The position numbers and the translations under genes were made by a program. Shown here in pieces: positions 26,569 through 32,779 of a stretch of 32,779 nucleotides of DNA (positions are counted from its first letter, which is position 1; each line of letters starts with the position of its first letter). The notes under the pieces were generated by a model. That model made no database searches. It had not been told where the DNA came from and saw nothing but the letters and a program-made list of their open reading frames with translations. Source of the DNA: Acidobacteriota bacterium (GTDB lineage: Bacteria; Acidobacteriota; Terriglobia; Versatilivoradales; Versatilivoraceae); NCBI GenBank assembly GCA_028875575.1, contig JAPPDF010000100.1, forward strand, positions 1 through 32,779. The letters are read 5' to 3'.

Positions 26569-27525
26569 ATGCTCTATCTTTCCCGTGCCGATGTCGAAGC
26601 TGTTGACCTGCCCATGCCCGATATCATCGCTGCCCTGGAAGCCATGTTTATCGAGAAAGGGCAAGGGAAAGTCGAAATGCCGCCGAAACCTGGTATTCAT
26701 ACCCGAAAGGATGCCTTTATTCACGCCATGCCCGCCTACATTCCCAGCCTGTCGGCAGCCGGAATCAAGTGGGTTTCGGGTTATCCGGACAATCAGGCCA
26801 AGGGCCTGCCCTACATTACCGGGCTCCTGATTCTCAATGACCCCGATACGGGAATTCCCCTATCAGTGATGGATGCTACCTGGATTACCGCCAAGAGAAC
26901 GGGCGCCGCGACTGCCGTTGCCGCCAGGCAGTTGGCCAGACCCGATAGCGCCACCGCGGGAATCATCGCCTGTGGCGTGCAGGGACGCAGCAATCTGGAA
27001 GCGCTGGCGGCAGTGTTCGATCTGCGTCGGGTGACGGCATACGATATCCATCCTGAGATTGCTCGGAGCTTTGCCACGGAGATGGGACAGCGGTTGCAGT
27101 TGGAGATCGAAGTGGTCGGCACGCCGAAGGAATGCGTGGGGGCCGACCTGGTGGTGACCAGTGGTCCCATCCTGAAGAATCCCGAGCCCGTGATTGAACC
27201 CGGATGGTTGCGCCGGGGAGCCTTTGCCAGCGCCGTCGACTTCGATTCCTATTGGCAAGGGGATGCCTTGGCCGAGGCCGACAAACTGGCGACCGACGAC
27301 ACTGAACAATTGGACTATTATCGCGACCAGGGCTACTTCAGGCAGACACCCCGGGCCCATGCCGACCTGGGAGAGATCCTGGCCGGCAGGAAACCCGGTC
27401 GGGAACGCGAGGACGAGCGAACGTTCTGCATCAACCTGGGAATCGCCCTGGATGACATGGCCACGGCGATCATTGTTTACCGGGAAGCCAGGAAGCTGGG
27501 CCTGGGGAGGGAGCTGCCGCTGTAG
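26569..27525 (+). CDS. ornithine cyclodeaminase/mu-crystallin family protein
   Basis: 318 residues from ATG 26569, preceded by GAGGA; a TTG at 26563 is possible but badly spaced. Family features are AGIKWVSGYPDN near residues 64-75, VMDATWITAKRTGAATAVAA near 102-121 and a Rossmann motif IIACGVQGRSNLEAL near 130-145, followed by VVTSGPI. Members include ornithine cyclodeaminase, alanine dehydrogenase and ketimine/pyrroline-2-carboxylate reductases, all NAD(P)-dependent on amino acids. The substrate is not decidable here. A dioxygenase gene is divergent. Confidence 0.85.
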   Translation: MLYLSRADVEAVDLPMPDIIAALEAMFIEKGQGKVEMPPKPGIHTRKDAFIHAMPAYIPSLSAAGIKWVSGYPDNQAKGLPYITGLLILNDPDTGIPLSVMDATWITAKRTGAATAVAARQLARPDSATAGIIACGVQGRSNLEALAAVFDLRRVTAYDIHPEIARSFATEMGQRLQLEIEVVGTPKECVGADLVVTSGPILKNPEPVIEPGWLRRGAFASAVDFDSYWQGDALAEADKLATDDTEQLDYYRDQGYFRQTPRAHADLGEILAGRKPGREREDERTFCINLGIALDDMATAIIVYREARKLGLGRELPL

Positions 27526-27584
27526 TGTCCTGTCTCAGAACACCAGCGCCCGGCTGCGGTTGCGGTCTGGCCTAGTGAATTCAA

Positions 27585-27593
27585 TTGTTATAT
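27585..27593 (+). promoter_or_regulatory. possible extended -10 promoter upstream of lipB
   Basis: An AT-rich island in GC-rich DNA reads CAATTGTTATATAGTACTAG. It contains TGTTATATA, similar to an extended -10 (TGnTATAAT), but no -35 at the proper distance. It lies about 140 bases before the chosen lipB start in the gap after the cyclodeaminase-family gene. Confidence 0.3.
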
Positions 27594-27729
27594 AGTACTA
27601 GATCCGCGCTCGCAGGTTCAGCCTGCCTGTGGGTGCGGCGAGGCCTGATTCGACCGGATCCTCCTGTCGCCATTGGGCCAGGGAAGGGAGTTCGGCAACT
27701 CTCATTTGAACTCTTCTCAAGGGATCAGA

Positions 27730-28557
27730 ATGGAATTGGCCGGCGAAAGTACGGCTCCCTCTCCGGAATACAGTGCCGGTATGGCGATGTCGGCTCAGGC
27801 GGCGGCCCTGCACGTGTCTCGCTCGGAGAGAGCGCCAAGGGATAGTGAACCTGCCTGTCTGGGGCTCGATCTGGGCTTCCGCGACTATGAAGAAAGCCTG
27901 AAGATCCAGGATCGGATCGTTACGCGGCGAAAGCGCGGCCTCCTGCCTGACTGTTTGCTGTTTGTCGATTATCCCCCGATTATCACTCTGGGAAGAGGAG
28001 GAAAGAGAAAGCATCTGCTCGCCGGGCCGCAGGAACTTCGCGAGCGGGGAGTGCGGGTTCACCCTGCCGGTCGTGGCGGAGATATTACCTACCACGGTCC
28101 CGGCCAACTGGTGGTTTACCCCGTATTGGATTTGAAAGCGTGGCACAGGGACATTCACCGATACCTGCGCACGCTGGAGCGCTGCCTGGTGGAGATGCTG
28201 TTGGACTTCGGGATTCCTTCGGAGACACTGCCCGGCGCCACCGGTGTTTGGGTTGAGGGTCGCAAGATAGGGGCGATCGGGGTCCGAACCAGCAACTGGG
28301 TTACCTCCCACGGTCTGGCCTTGAATGTGAACACCGACCTGCGGTATTTCGATTTGATTGTTCCTTGCGGCCTGATCGGCCGCGGTGTGACCTCCATGGC
28401 GGCTCAACGGGGCCGGCCGCTGGAGCTGCCGGAAGTGCGCTCCTGTTTCGTTCGCCATTTCGCACGGGCTTTCGGACGATCCTTTCGAGTAGCCGATTGG
28501 GAAGAAACCTCGATGGAGTCCTGGCTGGAGCAGTCGGACTTCCCGGACCGACAGTGA
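27730..28557 (+). CDS. lipB: octanoyltransferase LipB
   Basis: 275 residues from ATG 27730, preceded by AAGGGA. It moves octanoate from acyl carrier protein to lipoyl domains (EC 2.3.1.181), the first step of lipoate synthesis. RGGDITYHGPGQ (115-126), GRKIGAIGVR with K179, and VPCGLIGRGVTSM with C213 form the active site. The first ~40 residues exceed the usual LipB start, so ATG 27781 (residue 18) may be the real start. The adjacent E1-E2 genes include the lipoyl-domain substrate. lipA is not in the window. Confidence 0.93.
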   Translation: MELAGESTAPSPEYSAGMAMSAQAAALHVSRSERAPRDSEPACLGLDLGFRDYEESLKIQDRIVTRRKRGLLPDCLLFVDYPPIITLGRGGKRKHLLAGPQELRERGVRVHPAGRGGDITYHGPGQLVVYPVLDLKAWHRDIHRYLRTLERCLVEMLLDFGIPSETLPGATGVWVEGRKIGAIGVRTSNWVTSHGLALNVNTDLRYFDLIVPCGLIGRGVTSMAAQRGRPLELPEVRSCFVRHFARAFGRSFRVADWEETSMESWLEQSDFPDRQ

Positions 28558-28608
28558 AGCCGAGCCCAAGGGCTCGGGTGGAGAATTTGCAAGGGGAGAG
28601 CAAGATCT

Positions 28609-29634
28609 ATGCTGCCTGACAATAAGGTGTGCCGGGACATGCTCTACTACATGAAGCTGTCCCGTGAGATCGAGACCAGGATAGAACGAAAGCTTTACCG
28701 GCAAGGGAAGATTGTGGGCGGCGTCTACGTGGGACGGGGCCAGGAAGCGATTTCCGTAGGCTCCTCCATCCAGTTGGAGCAGGACGATTGCATCTGTCCA
28801 TCCCACCGGGACATGGGAGCTTTTCTGATTCGTGGCCTGTCCGCACGTGCGGTGCTGGCCCAGTACATGGGGAAAAAGACGGGGGTGACTCGGGGCAAGG
28901 AAGCCAATATGCACATGGGCGACATGCGCCACAAGATCGTGGCCTTCGTCAGTATGCTGGCCGACACCGTTCCGGTAGCCGCCGGCATTGCCCTGGCCTA
29001 TAAAATGCGGCGGCAGCGAAACGTGGTGCTTTGCTATTTCGGGGACGGAGCCACCAGCCGGGGGGACTGGCACGAGGGACTGAATCTGGCGGCGGTGCAG
29101 AGGGTGCCGGTTGTCTTTCTGTGCAACAACAATCAGTACGCCTACTCCACCCCCTTGGAGAAGCAAATGCCCATACGGGATATCTCGATTCGAGCCCGGG
29201 GCTACGCCATGCCGGGCGTCACGGTGGATGGGAATGATGTGATGGCCGTCTACGAGGCGACCCGGGAGGCCGTGGAGTTGGCTCGTGACGGTGGCGGCCC
29301 CAGTCTGATCGAGTGCAAGACCTTCCGCATGACGGGTCACTCCGCCCACGATGACGGAAGGTACGTGCCCAAGGAGCTATTCGAAGAGTGGGGCAAGAAG
29401 GATCCCATTCTGAGGTGGGAGACCCGCCTCATTCGGGATAAGGTGATGAGCGAACGCGACGTGAGGGAAATGGCCACTCGCATTACCCAGGAAGTGGACC
29501 AGGCCGTGAGTCTGGCTGAGAACGATCCGCTCCCGGACCCTGAGGAAACCCTGGAGGGAGTGTACGCCGATCAGTCGGTCGATGCTCCATTGGCTTTTGC
29601 GGCTTCGTTCTTTTCTCCCGATCGCTGGAGGTAG
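28609..29634 (+). CDS. pdhA: 2-oxo acid dehydrogenase E1 component, alpha subunit
   Basis: 341 residues. The thiamine diphosphate motif runs from GDGATS at 145-150 to NN at 173-174 (GDG-x~26-NN). HRDMG near 66-70, RGKEANMHMGD near 95-105 and FRMTGHSAHDDGRY in the regulatory loop are typical of the pyruvate/branched-chain E1alpha family. It decarboxylates a 2-oxo acid with the beta subunit, encoded 3 bases downstream. AAGGGGAGAG lies upstream of the ATG. Pyruvate as substrate is likely but not proven; branched-chain oxo acids or acetoin are alternatives. Confidence 0.88.
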   Translation: MLPDNKVCRDMLYYMKLSREIETRIERKLYRQGKIVGGVYVGRGQEAISVGSSIQLEQDDCICPSHRDMGAFLIRGLSARAVLAQYMGKKTGVTRGKEANMHMGDMRHKIVAFVSMLADTVPVAAGIALAYKMRRQRNVVLCYFGDGATSRGDWHEGLNLAAVQRVPVVFLCNNNQYAYSTPLEKQMPIRDISIRARGYAMPGVTVDGNDVMAVYEATREAVELARDGGGPSLIECKTFRMTGHSAHDDGRYVPKELFEEWGKKDPILRWETRLIRDKVMSERDVREMATRITQEVDQAVSLAENDPLPDPEETLEGVYADQSVDAPLAFAASFFSPDRWR

Positions 29635-29637
29635 TCC

Positions 29638-30612
29638 GTGGCAACCACAACCTATGTCGAAGCCATTCGGCAGGGGCTTTGGGAGGAAATGACTCGAGAC
29701 GACGACGTCTTTGTGCTGGGCGAGGATGTCGGCGTCTATGGCGGAGCCTTCAAGGTGACGGCCGGTTTTCTGGATCAGTTTGGAGAGGAGCGAGTGATGG
29801 ACACTCCTCTCTGTGAATCGGCCATTGTCGGGGCAGCCATCGGTGCGGCGCTGATGGGTATGCGGCCGGTGGCCGAGATGCAGTTCGCCGACTTCATCTC
29901 CTGTGCTTTTGACCAGATCACCAACTTCGCCGCCAAGTGCCGCTACCGTTGGGGTGCCGGAGTCCCTATGGTGATCCGGGGTCCGTCCGGGGGTGGCATT
30001 CACGGTGGTCCCTTCCACTCTCAAAATCCGGAGATGTATTTCGTGCATACTCCCGGATTGAAGGTGGTGGCTCCGTCCACCGCCTATGATGCCAAGGGAT
30101 TGATCAAGTCAGCCATTCGCGACGAAGATCCCGTTCTCTTTTTCGAACACAAGTACCTCTATCGACGCGTCAAGGAGGAGCTTCCGAGCGACGAGTTCCT
30201 GGTGCCCATCGGCAAGGCCGATGTCAAGCGTGCGGGGACCGATATTTCAGTGATCACTTACGGCGCCATGGTTCACAGCGCCTTGGAAGCCGCCGGAGTC
30301 CTGGCCGGAGACGGAGTCGAGTTGGAAGTGGTGGATCTGCGCACCTTGGTGCCCTTGGACAAGACAACAGTTCTCGAGTCGGTCAAGAAAACCGGAAAAG
30401 TGATTCTGTTGCACGAGGACACTCGGACCGGCGGCTTTGCGGGAGAACTGGCCGCGGTCATTGCGGAAGAGGTCTTTGAGTACCTGGACGGGCCCGTCAT
30501 GCGCATAACGGCCCCCGACACTCCCATCCCCTACAGCCCGCCGCTGGAAGAGTTTTTTCTCCCCAAAACCTCGGATGTCATCCGCGTGGCCAGGCACTTG
30601 GCAGCATACTGA
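29638..30612 (+). CDS. pdhB: 2-oxo acid dehydrogenase E1 component, beta subunit
   Basis: 324 residues from GTG 29638. VFVLGEDVGVYGGAFKVTAG near residues 22-41, DTPLCESAIVGAAIGAALMG near 55-74, EMQFADFI and RGPSGGGIHGGPFHSQNPE (shown in part) identify the transketolase-like beta subunit, which completes the active site with E1alpha. EVVDLRTLVPLDKTTV lies in the C-terminal domain. It is spaced 3 bases from pdhA and followed closely by the E2 gene, so one operon is likely. Confidence 0.9.
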   Translation: MATTTYVEAIRQGLWEEMTRDDDVFVLGEDVGVYGGAFKVTAGFLDQFGEERVMDTPLCESAIVGAAIGAALMGMRPVAEMQFADFISCAFDQITNFAAKCRYRWGAGVPMVIRGPSGGGIHGGPFHSQNPEMYFVHTPGLKVVAPSTAYDAKGLIKSAIRDEDPVLFFEHKYLYRRVKEELPSDEFLVPIGKADVKRAGTDISVITYGAMVHSALEAAGVLAGDGVELEVVDLRTLVPLDKTTVLESVKKTGKVILLHEDTRTGGFAGELAAVIAEEVFEYLDGPVMRITAPDTPIPYSPPLEEFFLPKTSDVIRVARHLAAY

Positions 30613-30638
30613 TTCCGTCGTCCAAGTTGGAGAAGTCC

Positions 30639-31874
30639 ATGCCGTCCAACGTCATCATGCCCCAGATGGGGGAAAGCATCTTTGAAGGTACCATCACCAG
30701 GTGGCTCAAGAATGTGGGCGACCGGGTAGAACGAGATGAACCTCTCTTTGAAATTTCCACCGACAAGGTGGACTCCGAAATACCTGCGTCTGCCTCGGGC
30801 ATCCTCAGAGAAATCCTGTTCCAGGAAGGAGAGACCGTCGAGATCAACACCGTAGTCGCCATTATCGATGACGACCCAGGTGCAGTTCAGGATTCCGCGG
30901 GGGACGGAAATGCGGTTCTCCCCCAAGAGTCCGAGCAGACTCCCGGGCCGGATCCGAGACCTGAAGCTGCCGACTCTCGACGCGGAATTCGGGCCTCCCC
31001 GCTGGTGCGGCGCATGGCCCAGGAAGAGGGAATCGACCTGAGGGAAATTGAGGGGACCGGCCTGGGAGGGCGGATCACCAAGCGGGATATCCTGAATTAT
31101 CTGTCAGAGCGGGAGAGGATCGCCGAGGTGACTCGGCCGCTGGTTCAGCAGGCTCAGGAGGGGCTGGGAACGGCTCCCGCCGATCAGGACGAAATCGTTC
31201 CGATGACAGCCATGCGCAGAAGCATCGCTGAACACATGATCAGCAGCCGTCGCACTTCGGCTCATGTCACTTCCGTTTTCGAAGTGGACATGACTGCCGT
31301 CGTGAGAATCAAGGAGGAGAACGCCGAGAAGTTTGCCCTCCGGGAAGGTTTCAAGCTGTCCTTGACGCCCTTCTTTGTCAAAGGAGTTGTCGACACCCTG
31401 AAGGATTTTCCCATATTGAATGCCTCCATGGTTGGCAACGACATCGTCTACAAGAAGGACATCAACCTGGGTGTCGCCGTGGCGTTGGACTGGGGATTGA
31501 TCGTTCCCGTCATCCGGCAGGCTCAGCAGAAGACACTGGTGGGATTGGCCAGGGAGGTTGCTGACTTGTCCCATCGGGCCCGCCAGAAGCAGCTTAGTCC
31601 GGAAGAGGTGCAGGGAGGGACCTTCACACTCACCAACCCCGGGGTGTTTGGCAGCTTGATCGGAACGCCCATCATCAATCAGCCCCAGGTCGCAATTCTA
31701 TGTGTCGGTGCTGTCACCAAGCGGGCGGTTGTGATCAACGATGCCATTGCCATCCGCTCCATGGCTTATCTGTCTTTAACCTTCGATCACCGACTCATTG
31801 ACGGTGCTGTGGGAGATGGTTTCCTGGCGAGTCTCAGGGGCAGGCTGGAGGGCTGGAGCTACACCATCGACTGA
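30639..31874 (+). CDS. pdhC: 2-oxo acid dehydrogenase E2 component (dihydrolipoyl acyltransferase)
   Basis: 411 residues from ATG 30639, 8 bases after TTGGAG; TTG 30627 in frame is less likely. Residues 1-77 are one lipoyl domain with the modified lysine K43 in EISTDKVDSE. After a Pro/Glu/Asp-rich linker, residues 118-156 form the peripheral-subunit-binding domain (ASPLVRRMAQEEGIDL). Residues 190-411 are the catalytic domain, with HRLIDG (H384 and D388) near the end. It transfers the acyl group to CoA. The E3 gene is absent from the window. LipB, two genes upstream, would help lipoylate K43. Confidence 0.92.
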   Translation: MPSNVIMPQMGESIFEGTITRWLKNVGDRVERDEPLFEISTDKVDSEIPASASGILREILFQEGETVEINTVVAIIDDDPGAVQDSAGDGNAVLPQESEQTPGPDPRPEAADSRRGIRASPLVRRMAQEEGIDLREIEGTGLGGRITKRDILNYLSERERIAEVTRPLVQQAQEGLGTAPADQDEIVPMTAMRRSIAEHMISSRRTSAHVTSVFEVDMTAVVRIKEENAEKFALREGFKLSLTPFFVKGVVDTLKDFPILNASMVGNDIVYKKDINLGVAVALDWGLIVPVIRQAQQKTLVGLAREVADLSHRARQKQLSPEEVQGGTFTLTNPGVFGSLIGTPIINQPQVAILCVGAVTKRAVVINDAIAIRSMAYLSLTFDHRLIDGAVGDGFLASLRGRLEGWSYTID

Positions 31875-31877
31875 CCG

Positions 31878-31916
31878 GCATTTCTCATGCGAGCCGTGTA
31901 GTCGTGAGAGAAATGC
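31878..31916. repeat. short hairpin sharing the end motif of the 25-kb element
   Basis: GCATTTCTC (31878-31886) pairs with GAGAAATGC (31908-31916) just after the E2 stop codon. The same GCATTTCTCA / TGAGAAATGC sequence forms part of the ends of the inverted-repeat element at 24.96-25.22 kb, suggesting a minimal or decayed copy. It could also serve as a transcript end, though no T-tract follows. Confidence 0.5.
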
Positions 31917-31988
31917 AGAGGCCATCCGTCACAGCCAGTGCACCGGATCTCAATACATGGCATGGCGCGATGTGTTCAAATCAATAAT

Positions 31989-32015
31989 CCGCATCACGCA
32001 GGGAGCGCGATGCGG
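31989..32015 (+). promoter_or_regulatory. strong stem-loop upstream of folE
   Basis: CCGCATCACGC (31989-31999) pairs with GCGCGATGCGG (32005-32015) around the loop AGGGA: 10 of 11 positions pair, with one A-C mismatch. The stem ends 57 bases before the folE ATG and is not followed by a T-run. It may be a leader structure or the end of the pdh transcript. Confidence 0.5.
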
Positions 32016-32072
32016 CGAGGATCGCCGGCTGGACCTGTGAATCCGGCCGGAGCCCCCGCGGAGGAATAATTC

Positions 32073-32651
32073 ATGCTGATGAAGGCCCAGACGGAGGAAC
32101 AGACCACGGCCCTTTCCGGGCTGGTGCGCCAGATGCTTCACCAATTGGGTGAAGATGACCAGCGTTCAGGGTTGGAGCGGACTCCCGAGCGGGTGGCGGC
32201 AAGTCTCCAGTTCCTGACTCAGGGCTACCAGCTCGACTTGGACTCCGTGATCAACGGGGCGCTGTTTGAAGCCGAATATGACGAAATGGTGATCGTCAAG
32301 GACATCGAGGTCTACAGCCTCTGCGAGCACCACCTTCTGCCCTTTTACGGAAAGTGCCACCTGGCTTACCTGCCGGATCGAAAGATCATCGGATTAAGCA
32401 AGATGGCTCGAATCGTGGATGTCTTCAGCCGGCGGTTGCAAATTCAGGAGAGGCTCACCACGGAAATCGCATCCACGGTCAAGAAATACCTGGAGCCGAA
32501 GGGTGTGGGTGTAGTCATAGAAGCTTTTCATTTCTGCATGATGATGCGCGGGGTGCAGAAACAGAACAGTCAGACCGTCACCAGTTGCATGCTCGGCCGC
32601 TTCAAGAGCGACAGCAAGACCCGCAGCGAGTTTCTGGAGTTCCTCAAGTAG
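32073..32651 (+). CDS. folE: GTP cyclohydrolase I
   Basis: 192 residues from ATG 32073, preceded by GGAGGAA. It converts GTP to dihydroneopterin triphosphate (EC 3.5.4.16), the first step of folate synthesis. Zinc ligands are C84 and H87 in [10 protein letters not shown], and C155 in [29 protein letters not shown] near 107-126 is the family core, and RTPERVAAS lies near 36-44. Length fits the type I enzyme. An ATG at 32079 is an alternative. No other folate gene is in the window. Confidence 0.95.
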   Translation: MLMKAQTEEQTTALSGLVRQMLHQLGEDDQRSGLERTPERVAASLQFLTQGYQLDLDSVINGALFEAEYDEMVIVKDIEVYSLCEHHLLPFYGKCHLAYLPDRKIIGLSKMARIVDVFSRRLQIQERLTTEIASTVKKYLEPKGVGVVIEAFHFCMMMRGVQKQNSQTVTSCMLGRFKSDSKTRSEFLEFLK

Positions 32652-32658
32652 CTCCCGC

Positions 32659-32709
32659 CTTGTCTGGAACACCCCTGTTTTGCCCTGTATCAACCGTGCC
32701 GTCGCACGG
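32659..32709 (-). repeat. dispersed structured repeat, copy B (after folE)
   Basis: Read on the minus strand, the hairpin CCGTGC-GACG-GCACGG (32709-32694) is followed by a core starting CGGTTGATACAGGG (32696-32659), then AAAACAGG. It matches copy A at 5076-5113 in 32 of 38 core positions. The hairpin stem differs in sequence from copy A but still pairs perfectly. On the plus strand it lies 8 bases after the folE stop, where the hairpin could also affect transcript ends. Confidence 0.75.
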
Positions 32710-32779
32710 TCCGGAGCCGGGCCTTACCCCCCTCCGCATCAGCCTTCGCCTGCGGCTCGGCTTCTGCGACTCCCCCTCA

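Noticed and set aside
27540..27600. Possible tRNA or small RNA in the gap before lipB
   Set aside because: No cloverleaf or CCA-like end can be drawn; only an AT-rich island is visible.
27598..29349. A 583-codon minus-strand open frame across lipB and pdhA
   Set aside because: Both plus-strand genes have complete active-site motifs; the antisense frame is histidine- and arginine-rich without recognisable family features.

Overview
The window is about 32.8 kb of GC-rich bacterial chromosome. The host is probably an acidobacterium or a close relative. The first 14.4 kb, a conserved ribosomal-protein cluster, does not decide this. The pointers are a von Willebrand A (VWA) protein of the type often annotated as 'VWFA-related Acidobacterial domain' (23.4-24.9 kb) and an Oar-like TonB-dependent receptor with an N-terminal carboxypeptidase-regulatory-like domain (20.5-23.0 kb). 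This is inference from gene content; no 16S rRNA gene is present.

Layout. (1) 1-14425, all on +: the last codons of tuf, then the S10, spc and alpha operons (rpsJ to rplQ) in nearly the textbook order, with secY and rpoA. Two departures stand out. adk and map are missing between secY and infA. rpsD (ribosomal protein S4) is reduced to a 5'-truncated, stop-interrupted remnant between rpsK and rpoA, so a working S4 gene must lie elsewhere. (2) 14.8-19.4 kb, +: a Nudix ADP-sugar pyrophosphatase, an exported beta-propeller protein with an EF-hand insert, and overlapping genes for nicotinate phosphoribosyltransferase and nicotinamidase (NAD salvage). (3) 19.5-26.2 kb, -: a secreted Sel1-repeat protein, the TonB receptor, the VWA protein and a TauD-type Fe(II)/2-oxoglutarate dioxygenase. 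(4) 26.6-32.7 kb, +: an ornithine cyclodeaminase/mu-crystallin family enzyme divergent from the dioxygenase, then lipB with a 2-oxo acid dehydrogenase E1alpha-E1beta-E2 operon, then folE. LipB makes the octanoyl intermediate that leads to lipoylation of the adjacent E2.

The gaps carry an unusual amount of structured repeat DNA, some of it inside the ribosomal-protein operons. Heptanucleotide arrays (consensus ACTNNCC) occur at about 2.2, 9.2, 9.3 and 17.2 kb. A hairpin plus 38-nt core repeat occurs at 5.06 kb and, inverted, at 32.66 kb; its two stems differ in sequence but both still pair, and a third relative of the hairpin lies at 17.27 kb. A 262-bp inverted-repeat-bounded element sits at 24.96-25.22 kb, with a short hairpin sharing its end motif at 31.88 kb. 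These repeats and the rpsD remnant are the most unusual content. I found no CRISPR array, insertion sequence, prophage, tRNA or rRNA gene, and no complete novel defence or biosynthetic system.
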